Shown: positions 26,751-34,474 of the stretch, in pieces
Position numbering within the stretch: the first letter of the stretch is position 1
How the letters are laid out: each line of letters begins with the position of its first letter
Source of the DNA: Pseudomonas parasichuanensis
GTDB taxonomy: Bacteria > Pseudomonadota > Gammaproteobacteria > Pseudomonadales > Pseudomonadaceae
Assembly (NCBI RefSeq): GCF_021601385.1
Contig: NZ_BQHO01000006.1
Coordinates: forward strand, 1-64,000
DNA length: 64,000 nt
Direction: 5' to 3'
The notes under the pieces: generated by a model
Told to the model about the DNA's origin: nothing
Seen by the model: the letters and a program-made list of their open reading frames with translations, nothing else
Databases searched by the model: none
Position numbers and translations under genes: made by a program

Positions 26751-27641
26751 CTACAACCCTGCAGCCTTCAGCCGCGTCGCATGCTCGGTAAACAGCCGCA
26801 CCGGCTCGGCGCCCTTGCCCACCGCACCAAGCGACTGGTTGACGATGTCCAGGTGGTCGAGCGGGTAGTCGTCGCCGATCACCTGGCCCAGGTGCGAACT
26901 GAAGCGCCCGACCATGCCATCGCACTGGCCTTTCTCCCTGACGAAACTGCGGGCGAACAGGCGGCAGAAGCGGTTGCTGCCATCAAAACGGTTGCGCCCC
27001 TGGTCGGTGAGCCCGGGCTGCAAGGTGCCGGACCAGGAGTAGTAGCGCACCCCGTTCACCTCACCCGGCCCCTCCCCGCCCCAGACCTCGGGCAGCCCCT
27101 GTGGATAAGCCTGGTTGAACAACGCCACCCCGGCGCTGGTCAACGACTGGTGCGAAGCATGCACATCGATCGGTAGCGGGTCGCGGCGCCAGCCGGTCTC
27201 CAGCCACACCAGCAACACCGCCAGGCCATGCAGCACAGCCTTGAGAATACGCCCTTGGGGTGAGTCGCCCGGTGCCGTGCGCTCCAGGTGGTCGGCCAGC
27301 TCCGAGCCATGGTTGGGCCCGGCCACCGAGGTCACCGAGGCTACCCGGTCAGGGCGTTTCGCCGCCGCATAGCGGGCACTCAGCGAACCCTGGCTGTGGC
27401 CGATCAGGTTGACCTTTTCGGCCCCCGTGCGCAGGCAGATGTCTTCGATGATGGCCAGCAGCTGCTCGCCGCGCACCTCGCTGCCATGCAAGGGCGAGAC
27501 CTGCACCGGGAACACCTGCGCACCGCCCCGGCGCAGCGCCGGGACGATGCCGAACCAGTAGGGATAGATAAGCAATCGCACGAACCCGAGCATGCCCGGC
27601 ACCAGCACCAGTGGATAGCGTGTAGCCAACGCCTGCGTCAT
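26751..27641 (-). CDS. Triacylglycerol lipase-like alpha/beta hydrolase, no signal peptide
   Basis: This 296-residue protein opens with YPLVLVPGMLGF, the oxyanion-hole strand of Pseudomonas family-I lipases. The nucleophile elbow GHSQGS (about 107-112) is followed by AGPNHGSELADHL. A late Asp/His pair (GDDYPLDHLDIVNQ near 270) can complete the triad. Unlike secreted LipA/LipC it lacks a signal peptide and a neighbouring foldase gene, so it may act inside the cell or be a paralogue of different use, for example PHA or ester metabolism. GGGG lies upstream of the ATG at 27641; a longer frame only reads through the osmE and ferritin-like region. Confidence 0.8.
   Translation of the reverse strand: MTQALATRYPLVLVPGMLGFVRLLIYPYWFGIVPALRRGGAQVFPVQVSPLHGSEVRGEQLLAIIEDICLRTGAEKVNLIGHSQGSLSARYAAAKRPDRVASVTSVAGPNHGSELADHLERTAPGDSPQGRILKAVLHGLAVLLVWLETGWRRDPLPIDVHASHQSLTSAGVALFNQAYPQGLPEVWGGEGPGEVNGVRYYSWSGTLQPGLTDQGRNRFDGSNRFCRLFARSFVREKGQCDGMVGRFSSHLGQVIGDDYPLDHLDIVNQSLGAVGKGAEPVRLFTEHATRLKAAGL
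26987..27004. other. No separate feature: internal to lipase gene
   Basis: Placed to record that no second gene or promoter was found inside the lipase coding region; overlapping open frames on the other strand are coding shadows. Confidence 0.1.
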
Positions 27642-27704
27642 TGCCCCAGCCCCTTTCCATGGACACCGGCCCACACTACAGCGCTGCCGAAGCCCTGTGC
27701 AATC

Positions 27705-27732
27705 GAACTCCTGGCGCGCCGTGCGGTTCCAA
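27705..27732 (+). promoter_or_regulatory. Possible AlgU (ECF sigma) promoter of osmE
   Basis: GAACTC (27705-27710) then 17 bases and TCCAA (27728). The -35 matches GAACTT in five of six positions, the -10 only partly. osmE-type genes are envelope-stress or osmotic genes in Pseudomonas, so the match is suggestive. Confidence 0.3.
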
Positions 27733-27764
27733 GCAGAACAGACCCTTGAGCAAGGAGCGGGACC

Positions 27765-28106
27765 ATGTACAAGCAGACCCTGGCCATTCTTCTGGCAAGC
27801 GCCACCCTCGCCGCCTGCAGCAGCCGCCCGGAAAACCCGGTGGACTACGTGACCTACCGCGACCAGCCGCTGGTCAAGCAGGTGGAGAACGGCATGACCA
27901 TGCAGAAGGTCATCGCCATCGGTGGCAACCCGTCGAATGTCATCGACTTGCCCCATGGTGGCACCTGCAATGACTACATCCTCAACCGCGACGGCCACCA
28001 GCAGCCCTACTACGTGCGCTTTGACGCCACCGGGCACGTCGACGCCAAGGGCTTCAAGACCTGCAAGCAACGCCAGCAAGACAGCGACGCCGCCCACGGC
28101 GCATGA
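27765..28106 (+). CDS. osmE: OsmE-like osmotically inducible lipoprotein
   Basis: This 113-residue protein has a lipoprotein signal (lipobox LAAC, Cys about residue 18) and a small SmpA/OmlA-like domain (VTYRDQPLVKQVENGMTMQKV...). The GMTMQKVIAIGGNPS segment is diagnostic of OsmE. It is anchored in the outer membrane and induced by osmotic stress in E. coli. GGAGC lies about 7 bases upstream of the ATG. The start is divergent from the lipase, 123 bases apart. Confidence 0.88.
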   Translation: MYKQTLAILLASATLAACSSRPENPVDYVTYRDQPLVKQVENGMTMQKVIAIGGNPSNVIDLPHGGTCNDYILNRDGHQQPYYVRFDATGHVDAKGFKTCKQRQQDSDAAHGA

Positions 28107-28133
28107 CCACCCCTGATGCTTTCGGAGATGAAC

Positions 28134-28661
28134 ATGAGCGTTGAACTGACCGATGTGAAAACCCTGCGCGAACGTGCGCGCAAGCATGCCGAGAACGGCG
28201 CGGTGACCGAGGGTTACCACGCCGACCGCGAGAAAATCCTGCGCCTGCTCAATGAGTCGCTGGCTACCGAGCTGGTGTGCGTGCTGCGTTACAAGCGCCA
28301 CTACTTCATGGCCAGCGGTATCAAGGCCAGTGTCGCTGCCACAGAGTTTCTTGAACATGCCAACCAGGAGGCGCAGCACGCCGACAAGCTGGCCGAGCGT
28401 ATCGTGCAACTGGGCGGCGAGCCGGACTTCAACCCGGACCACCTGAGCAAGCATTCACATGCCCAGTACGTGGAGGGCAAGAACCTGAAGGAGATGGTGC
28501 TGGAGGACCTGGTGGCCGAGCGCATCGCCATCGACAGCTACCGCGAGATCATCCAGTTCATCGGTGACAGCGACCCGACCACGCGGCGGATCTTCGAGGA
28601 CATCCTGGCCCAGGAAGAAGAGCACGCGGACGATATGTCGGATCTGTTGCAGGGGTTGTGA
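28134..28661 (+). CDS. Ferritin-like/bacterioferritin-family protein
   Basis: This 175-residue four-helix-bundle protein has di-iron ligand motifs in order: E in LNESLATELVCVLRYKRHYF, EHANQEAQHA (ExxxxxxH type), DLVAERIAIDSYRE and EEEHADD near the C-terminus. This is the bacterioferritin-like branch often annotated as Dps-like in P. putida. It likely stores or oxidises iron. GGAG 6 bases upstream supports the start MSVELTD at 28134; an ATG at 28116 would lack such a site. It follows osmE by 27 bases, so a stress operon is plausible. Confidence 0.85.
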   Translation: MSVELTDVKTLRERARKHAENGAVTEGYHADREKILRLLNESLATELVCVLRYKRHYFMASGIKASVAATEFLEHANQEAQHADKLAERIVQLGGEPDFNPDHLSKHSHAQYVEGKNLKEMVLEDLVAERIAIDSYREIIQFIGDSDPTTRRIFEDILAQEEEHADDMSDLLQGL

Positions 28662-28666
28662 ATATT

Positions 28667-28769
28667 GGGGGCGCTGTGCGCCCCTTTCGCTGGCAAGCCA
28701 GCTCCCACAGAGATCACGCTGTACCTGTGGGAGCCGGCTTGCCGGCGAAAGGGCCGCGAAGCGGCCCCA
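28667..28769. repeat. Terminator hairpin and REP pair between ferritin-like gene and asmA
   Basis: GGGGGCGCTGTGCGCCCC followed by TTTC, then an opposed REP pair and a right-end GGGCCGC-GCGGCCC hairpin, between convergent genes. Confidence 0.82.
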
Positions 28770-28775
28770 TTCACC

Positions 28776-30842
28776 TCATTTCTTGGCCTTCACCGCCGCC
28801 GGCGCCTTGCCGGCTTTCATTTGCTGCAACAGCGGCGTGCACTGGTTCGGCGCATCACCACTGCTCGGCGCGATCAGTGCCAACAGCCCCGCCGCCGGCC
28901 CCACGACCACCCCCAATGCCACCATCCCCGCGCCACGCAGCGCCAGCGGCACCGCCTGCACACCGGCATTGGGCTTGGCGAACGGCCCACGTACATACAG
29001 CGGTGAGCGCAGCGAGAACAGCCGCACACCCTTGGATTCCGGGGTGATCTTCAGGTCCAACTGCTCGCTGGCGAAGTTGGCCGTACCATTGATGTAGATG
29101 ATCGCGTTCTCGGTATCGAAGACGAACAAACGAGTGGTGGCCAGGCCGTCCTTGATGCCCACGTCGGCCGCCGCACAATTGATCTTCACGTCCTCGTCGC
29201 CGAACAGCTTTCCGACCACATAGTTGCCGACGTTGAGCCCGGCGATCTCCATCAGGCTGCGGCTGATGGCGCCATCGTTGATCAGCAGGCGCAGGTCACC
29301 GTTGGAGGTGCCGAGCAAGGCCGCCACCGAGTTGCCGCGGCCGCGCAGGTCGGCATCGCCATTGAGTTCACCAAAGCTGGTCTGCATCGGCGCGAAGCTG
29401 GGGAACAGCTGCTTGAGCTTGAAACCCTGGGCGGTGAGCCTGGCACGGCCCTGCAGCGGCGAGGTGCGCCCGTCCAGGCTGATGTTGGAATCGAGGTTGC
29501 CGCCGGCCACGCCGAAGCGCAGCGGTTCCAGGCGCAACAGGCCATCGTCGAGGATCACATGGGCGGCCAGGTCGTTGAACGGCAGTTGCTCGCTGTGGAC
29601 GATGCGCTTGCCGGCGAACGTGACGTCGGCGTCCATGGCCCGCCAGCGCTCGGTGCGGAACTCTTCCACCGGCAGCACCTTGCCCGCCGGTTGCTTGCTG
29701 GCACCGCCACGGGCTTTCTGCTGGCTGTTGGAGTCGGCGCCAATCAGCGGCGCAAGGTCCTTGAACAGCAGCTGGTTCGACACCAGGTTGCCGGACAGCT
29801 TTGGCCGGGGCTGGCTGGCGACGAAGGCCAGGTCGCCATGGATATCACTGGCGCCGATCTTGCCGTTGAAGCCTTCGTAGCGGAACTGCGCGCCGTCCGC
29901 GGCATGCAGGTTGGCGTTGAGGTGGCCGTCGGTTTCATAGGCCGGGGTGTCGGGCAAGGTCACGCCGGTGAGCGGGTAGAGGTTGCCCAGGCTGCTGCCG
30001 GACAGCTTCAGGCGTAGGTCGAGGGCACCCAGGTTGCGCGGGTCGGTCAGGGTACCGGCCAGCGCCACCTGGGTATCGCCAATGCGGGCATCGGCCTGCA
30101 GCGGGAACGGCTGGCTGGCATCCTGCAGCGCCAGCAGGCCGCCGATCTTGCCGGTAGCCGCCACTGCCTGGCCTTTGTAGCGGCCCAGGGCCTTGAGGCC
30201 GAAGGCGTAGGCCTGGGCGTTGCCGGCCTTGTCGGCGCGGGCCTTGCCGACGATGTCGCTGAACGGGATCGGTTTGCCCAGCGGGTCGATCTGCACCTTC
30301 AGGCTGGTCTTGAGGGTCTGGTCGTCGAAGCTGACATTGCCCTGATCGAAACCAATGGCGCCGATATCCAACACCCATTTCGACGGTGGCTCGTTCTCGT
30401 CCTTGGGCCCGAAGTCGAAGGTCCAGTTGGCGCGGCCGTCGGCCAGCCGGGTGAGGCTGGCGCTGGGCTTGACCAGGTCGATGCGCGGAATGCTGATGCG
30501 CTGGACGATCAACGGCAGCGGCGCCAGGCGGAACTCGACCCGCTCGAGGCCGACCATGCGTGGTTCCTTCAGCCAGTCCGGGTTACCCAGCGTGAGGTCT
30601 TCGGCGGTGAAGTGCGGCCATGGCACGAAAGCACGCCAGCCGCCTTCTTCAGGCGCGGTGCGCCAGTGCACGGCCAGGTTGCCGTTGATCGCGAAGGGCC
30701 GATGCAGGGCTTCGGACACTTTCTCGTTGAGCAGCGGCTTGACGCGGTTCCAGTCGAAAGTGGCAATCACCACCACCAGGATCGCCAGCAGCGTGGCCAG
30801 GGTGGCGATGGTCCAGACAAGGATTCTGGCGGGGCGCGTCAT
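28776..30842 (-). CDS. AsmA-family protein
   Basis: This 688-residue protein has one N-terminal membrane anchor (about 7-28). A long periplasmic beta-rich body with AsmA repeats follows (RVEFRLAPLPLIVQRISIPRI near 105; the C-terminal AsmA_2 block with LNGDADLRGRGNSVAALLGTSNG near 500). AsmA-like proteins are repeating-groove lipid-transfer bridges (TamB/YhdP relatives) that move phospholipid between membranes. The start MTRPARIL has AGGAG 9 bases upstream. Monocistronic. Confidence 0.87.
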   Translation of the reverse strand: MTRPARILVWTIATLATLLAILVVVIATFDWNRVKPLLNEKVSEALHRPFAINGNLAVHWRTAPEEGGWRAFVPWPHFTAEDLTLGNPDWLKEPRMVGLERVEFRLAPLPLIVQRISIPRIDLVKPSASLTRLADGRANWTFDFGPKDENEPPSKWVLDIGAIGFDQGNVSFDDQTLKTSLKVQIDPLGKPIPFSDIVGKARADKAGNAQAYAFGLKALGRYKGQAVAATGKIGGLLALQDASQPFPLQADARIGDTQVALAGTLTDPRNLGALDLRLKLSGSSLGNLYPLTGVTLPDTPAYETDGHLNANLHAADGAQFRYEGFNGKIGASDIHGDLAFVASQPRPKLSGNLVSNQLLFKDLAPLIGADSNSQQKARGGASKQPAGKVLPVEEFRTERWRAMDADVTFAGKRIVHSEQLPFNDLAAHVILDDGLLRLEPLRFGVAGGNLDSNISLDGRTSPLQGRARLTAQGFKLKQLFPSFAPMQTSFGELNGDADLRGRGNSVAALLGTSNGDLRLLINDGAISRSLMEIAGLNVGNYVVGKLFGDEDVKINCAAADVGIKDGLATTRLFVFDTENAIIYINGTANFASEQLDLKITPESKGVRLFSLRSPLYVRGPFAKPNAGVQAVPLALRGAGMVALGVVVGPAAGLLALIAPSSGDAPNQCTPLLQQMKAGKAPAAVKAKK

Positions 30843-31181
30843 TGCGGGGTTCTCCTGGCTGCCGGGCACGAGGCGGGCATAACGATGGCACTTAGAATGT
30901 CGGACTGACGAAAACCCTCAGGGTTTAGTCCGGGTTGCCATGATAGCGAAGTTTTCCTGGCGCCTTTCTGCGCTATTGGTCGGCCGCGCGCCGTGGTGTT
31001 ACTGCGAAATCGGTAGCGCACTATGTCGTAGTAACCGCTACAACCCTTGATCCAGAGCCGTCGCACCTGAGTATCAATAGCGTCGATTGTTACCATTACC
31101 CTGATGAACTTCTCTCTGGCGTTACGCGGCGTAGCATTGCCTCCGTAGCCACTTTCCAGCCCCCGAGAGGAGCACCGAATC
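30843..31181. other. Intergenic region (339 bp), divergent promoters
   Basis: It separates asmA (minus) from the repeat protein (plus). It holds a hairpin at 30902-30931 (GGACT ... AAACCC / GGGTTT ... AGTCC) and a GAACTT (31106-31111) resembling an ECF-sigma -35, without a good -10. No gene is seen. Confidence 0.6.
30902..30931. promoter_or_regulatory. Palindromic hairpin upstream of asmA
   Basis: Outer stem GGACT/AGTCC and inner stem AAACC/GGTTT with a five-base loop, near the probable asmA transcript start. Could be a leader hairpin or an operator. Confidence 0.4.
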
Positions 31182-31637
31182 ATGAAACGCCATCTGCTGC
31201 TGAGCCTGACCCTGTCCGTACTTGCCGCCAACGCTTTCGCCCTGCCTGCTGAAGACCAGCACCTGAGCGCCGAATCGCGCTCCAGCGCAGCCACCGTTGC
31301 CCAGCCGCTGAACAGCCTGGCTGAAGGTGGCGCCGAACGCCTGCAGGAACGTGCCGGTCGCGTCGCTGAAGGTGGCTCGGATCGCCTGATCGAACGTAAC
31401 AACCGCGTTGCCGAAGGTGGTTCGGACCGCGTGATCGAACGTAACAACCGCGTTGCCGAAGGTGGTTCGGACCGCGTGATCGAACGCAACAACCGCGTCG
31501 CCGAAGGTGGTTCGGACCGCGTGATCGAACGCAACAACCGCGTCGCCGAAGGTGGCTCGGACCGTCTGCTCGAACGCAACAACCGCGTCGCCGAAGGTGG
31601 CTCGGACCGTCTGGTCGAACTCAGCCGTGTGAGCTGA
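31182..31637 (+). CDS. Secreted protein built of seven 15-residue repeats
   Basis: This 151-residue protein has a signal peptide (1-21, ending NAFALPA). From residue 45 to 149 it consists of seven repeats of the consensus RVAEGGSDRxIERNN, each 45 bases. Repeats 3-5 are identical in protein; the first is degenerate (SLAEGGAERLQERAG). Charge alternates (E, D, R) with a GGS turn, which could form a short helix-turn solenoid. It is known in Pseudomonas only as hypothetical or as phage infection protein in some annotations; I cannot support that name from sequence. GAGAGGAG lies 9 bases before the ATG, and a strong terminator follows at 31688. Confidence 0.85.
   Translation: MKRHLLLSLTLSVLAANAFALPAEDQHLSAESRSSAATVAQPLNSLAEGGAERLQERAGRVAEGGSDRLIERNNRVAEGGSDRVIERNNRVAEGGSDRVIERNNRVAEGGSDRVIERNNRVAEGGSDRLLERNNRVAEGGSDRLVELSRVS
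31314..31628 (+). repeat. Seven tandem 45-bp coding repeats
   Basis: Each unit encodes RVAEGGSDR(V/L)(I/L/V)ERNN. Units 2-6 differ by only a few, mostly synonymous, bases, indicating recent duplication or gene conversion. Confidence 0.93.
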
Positions 31638-31687
31638 TCGCCATGGCCGAAAACCATAAACCGCCCCGCTGCATCTGCTCCCCACCT

Positions 31688-31719
31688 AGCCCGGTCCATT
31701 GACCGGGCTTTGTTTTTTT
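31688..31719 (+). terminator. Rho-independent terminator after the repeat protein
   Basis: A 9-bp perfect stem (AGCCCGGTC / GACCGGGCT), CATT loop, then TTTGTTTTTTT. One of the best intrinsic terminators in the window. Confidence 0.92.
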
Positions 31720-31759
31720 ATCCAGAATGGCCAGCCTCACAGTCACAGAATCCTGCCCC

Positions 31760-32392
31760 ATGCTGCCGCGTGCCGAACAAAAGCTACAAACCCGCCAAGC
31801 CTTGCTGGACGCCACCTGCCAGCTCATGGAGAGCGGCCGTGGCTTTGGCAGCATCAGCCTGCGCGAAGTGGCCAAGGCCGCCGGCATCGTGCCCACTGGC
31901 TTCTACCGCCACTTCCCCGACATGGACACCCTGGGCCTGGCGCTGGTCGCCGAGATCGACACCACCTTCCGCCAGACCATCCGCCTGGTGCGGCACAACG
32001 AATTCGAGCTGGGTGGCATCACCGACGCCTCGGTGCGCATCTTCCTCGACGTGGTCAACGCCCACCGCGCCCAGTTCCTGTTCCTTGCCCGCGAGCAGTA
32101 CGGCGGTTCGCAAGTGGTGCGCCAGGCCATCGCCCGCCTGCGCCAGGACATCAGCAGCGACCTGGCCACCGACCTTGCGCGCATGCCGCGTTGGCAGCAC
32201 CTGGACGGCGCCGCCCTGGCGGTAATGGCCGACCTGGTGGTCAAGACCGTGTTCGCCACCCTGCCGGAGCTGATCGACAGCCCTGAGCCGGGTAACCCAC
32301 AGGCGATGACGGCGCAGGAGAAGATCACTCAGCAGTTGCGCTTTATCTTCGTCGGTGCGCGGCATTGGCAGGGGTTGGGGAACCCGGGCTGA
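31760..32392 (+). CDS. TetR-family regulator, FabR-like
   Basis: This 210-residue TetR protein has the N-terminal HTH ISLREVAKAAGIVPTGFYRHF (about 33-53). The layout closely follows FabR, the repressor of unsaturated fatty acid synthesis (LREVAREAGIAPTSFYRHF in E. coli), and continues with a DxDxLGLALV helix. The ATG at 31760 gives MLPRAEQKLQTR, the family N-terminus. An ATG at 31727 lies inside the terminator tail and lacks a ribosome site. The target genes (fabA/fabB-like or desaturases) are not in the window. Confidence 0.8.
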   Translation: MLPRAEQKLQTRQALLDATCQLMESGRGFGSISLREVAKAAGIVPTGFYRHFPDMDTLGLALVAEIDTTFRQTIRLVRHNEFELGGITDASVRIFLDVVNAHRAQFLFLAREQYGGSQVVRQAIARLRQDISSDLATDLARMPRWQHLDGAALAVMADLVVKTVFATLPELIDSPEPGNPQAMTAQEKITQQLRFIFVGARHWQGLGNPG

Positions 32393-32404
32393 ATGCTTGC
32401 CTGT

Positions 32405-32490
32405 GCCGGCCCCATCGCCGGCAAGCCGGCTCCCACAGGGCTGGCGTCGGCCACGATACCTGTGGGAGCTGGCTTGCCAGCGATGAGGCC
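32405..32490. repeat. REP pair after the FabR-like gene
   Basis: GCCGGCCCCATCGCCGGCAAGCCGGCTCCCACAGGG type left arm and an imperfect right arm CCTGTGGGAGCTGGCTTGCCAGCGATG. Confidence 0.85.
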
Positions 32491-32546
32491 ATCACAGGCA
32501 ACCCAGCTCAGCACATCTGCTACTATTGCGCCCTGCCCGACCGTCC

Positions 32547-33647
32547 ATGAGCGCCAGCATGTCCGACCCCCGCCCTGCTTTGACCCATTTCCAACAGCAC
32601 TTCGCCGAACGCATCGTGCCGCTGTGGCAAGGTCCGGGCTGGAACGCCGAGATGGCCCTGCCCTACGAGGCGCTGGACGCCGAGCACCGCCCATTGCCGG
32701 TTCAGCGCTACCGCGCCATGGCCTGCGCGCGCCAGCTGTACCTGTTCAGCAGCCGCATCGAGCAACCGGGCGCGGCCGAACGCGCAGCGGCGCTGTTCCG
32801 CTCGCTGCAAAAGCATTTCCATGACCCCGAACACGGCGGCTGGTTCTACAGCATCGATGCCCAAGGCAAACCACTGGATCGGCGCAAGGACCTCTACACC
32901 CACGCCTTCATCGTCTTCGCCTGTGCCCATTACTGGGGCAAGGTGGGTGAAGGGTTGGTGCAAGCCACGCTCAATGGCGCCCTGGAAGTGGTTACCGAGC
33001 AGTTTGCCCGTGACGATGGCCTGTACGAGGCCAGCCTGGCTGAAGATTGGTCTGACGTGGGCAGCGGCCCACTGCAAAATCCACAGATGCACCTGGCCGA
33101 AGCCTTCCTGCAAGTGCTGGCCGTGCGTAAGGATGAACAGGTACAGCAAGCGTTGCTGCAACTGTGCGATGCCCTGCAGGCGCAGTTCGTCGAACCGCAA
33201 CAAGGCCTGATGCTGGAGAAACCGCGCGGGGCTGTGGATAACTGGTTCGAACCCGGCCACCAATTCGAATGGTTCTACCTGCTCGACAGCTCGCCACTGC
33301 TGCGCGGCACGCCGCTGCATGCCTCCATCAGCCGAGCATTCGGCTACGCCGAACAGTGCGGGGTGAAGGATTGCGCGGTGCTGGCGATGCTGGACGTGAA
33401 CGGCAAGGTGCTCGACGCCACCCAACGGATCTGGGCCCAGGTGGAGTATCTGCGGGCGCTGGTACTGCGCCCAGGCAGCGATGAGAAATTGCGGCAGCAG
33501 TTGCACGCCCTTGAAGGGCAGTTCCTGCATGCAGGTGGCTGGTATGAATGCCGTGATGGCAGCGGCGCGGTCAGCCGGCATGACATGCCCTCGACCACCC
33601 CTTATCACCTGGCGACCTGCCTGGAAGGGTTGCAGCGCCAGGGCTGA
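32547..33647 (+). CDS. AGE-family sugar epimerase/isomerase (D-mannose isomerase type)
   Basis: This 366-residue alpha6/alpha6-barrel protein belongs to the N-acylglucosamine 2-epimerase family. Conserved active-site regions are visible: DRRKDLYTHAFIVFACA (catalytic His near 107), NPQMHLAEAFL (near 177), and WFEPGHQFEWFYLL (near 237, His of the general acid/base pair). The sequence suits a YihS/ManI aldose-ketose isomerase better than the renin-binding type. Starts at 32547 or 32559 (MSDPRP) are both possible, neither with a clear ribosome site. Confidence 0.82.
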   Translation: MSASMSDPRPALTHFQQHFAERIVPLWQGPGWNAEMALPYEALDAEHRPLPVQRYRAMACARQLYLFSSRIEQPGAAERAAALFRSLQKHFHDPEHGGWFYSIDAQGKPLDRRKDLYTHAFIVFACAHYWGKVGEGLVQATLNGALEVVTEQFARDDGLYEASLAEDWSDVGSGPLQNPQMHLAEAFLQVLAVRKDEQVQQALLQLCDALQAQFVEPQQGLMLEKPRGAVDNWFEPGHQFEWFYLLDSSPLLRGTPLHASISRAFGYAEQCGVKDCAVLAMLDVNGKVLDATQRIWAQVEYLRALVLRPGSDEKLRQQLHALEGQFLHAGGWYECRDGSGAVSRHDMPSTTPYHLATCLEGLQRQG

Positions 33648-33677
33648 TGTATTCGCCGCTGCGCTTTACCCGCGAAT

Positions 33678-33694
33678 GGGCCGCGAGGCGGCCC
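33678..33694. terminator. Hairpin between convergent epimerase and SDR genes
   Basis: GGGCCGC / GCGGCCC with a GAG loop, a remnant of a REP unit. No T-run; may help stop both transcripts. Confidence 0.4.
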
Positions 33695-33706
33695 CTGTCA
33701 CAACGT

Positions 33707-34474
33707 TCAACCCTTGGCCGAACGATCGATCGAGAACCCGGCCCAATCCTGGCTCACCGGCATCAGCTCGAGGCTGTTGATGTTGATGTGCGCCGGTTGG
33801 TTGAGGATCCAGAAGATGGTCTCGGCGATGTCCTGCGGCTGGATCGGCTCGGCGCCCGCGTAGGTGGCGTCGTACTTGGCCTGGTCACCGCCGAAGCGCA
33901 CCAGCGAGAATTCGCTCTCGCACAGGCCCGGCTCGATGTTGCTCACCCGCACCCCGGTACCGCGCAGGTCGCAGCGCAGGCTCAGCGAGAACTGGCCGAC
34001 GAACGCCTTGGTGCCGCCGTACACATTGGCGCCCGGGTACGGGTAGTTGCCCGCCACCGAACCGACGTTGAGGATCGACGCACCGCGGCCGTGGGCGATC
34101 AGGCGTGGCAGCAGCAGGCGGGTGGTGTACATCAAGCCTTTGATGTTGGTATCGACCATGGTTTCCCAGTCGTCCAGGCTGCAGTTCTGCGCGGCATCGA
34201 CACCCAGCGCCAGGCCGGCATTGTTGACCAGGCCCTGCAGTTTGTCGAAGGCCGGCGGCAGGCTGGCAATGGCCGCCTCCATGGCTTTGCGGTCACGCAC
34301 ATCGACCACCAGGCCGTGCACTTCGGTCTTGGCCGACAGTTCCTGGCACAGCGCATCCAGGCGCTCCTTGCGCCGACCAGTGAGCACCAGCTTCCAACCC
34401 GCATCGGCGAAACGGCGGGCGGTGGCCTCACCGAAACCGGAAGTCGCGCCAGTGATGAATACGGTGGATGTCAT
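33707..34474 (-). CDS. Short-chain dehydrogenase, YdfG type (3-hydroxy acid dehydrogenase)
   Basis: This 255-residue classical SDR has TGATSGFG (9-16) for NADP binding, NNAGLALG near 84, a catalytic Ser in VGSVAGNYPYPGANV and the YGGTK (YxxxK) pair near 152. GEPGLCESEFS-type C-terminal region and IEPG are as in E. coli YdfG, which oxidises L-allo-threonine and 3-hydroxypropionate. Upstream lies the unusual 615-base gene-free region, which must contain its promoter. Confidence 0.85.
   Translation of the reverse strand: MTSTVFITGATSGFGEATARRFADAGWKLVLTGRRKERLDALCQELSAKTEVHGLVVDVRDRKAMEAAIASLPPAFDKLQGLVNNAGLALGVDAAQNCSLDDWETMVDTNIKGLMYTTRLLLPRLIAHGRGASILNVGSVAGNYPYPGANVYGGTKAFVGQFSLSLRCDLRGTGVRVSNIEPGLCESEFSLVRFGGDQAKYDATYAGAEPIQPQDIAETIFWILNQPAHININSLELMPVSQDWAGFSIDRSAKG

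Noticed and set aside
31314-31628. Tandem repeats as a CRISPR array
   Set aside because: Units are contiguous without spacers and encode protein.
31122-31685. Minus-strand repeat ORF opposite the 15-residue repeat protein
   Set aside because: It mirrors the 45-bp repeats; the plus strand has the signal peptide, ribosome site and terminator.
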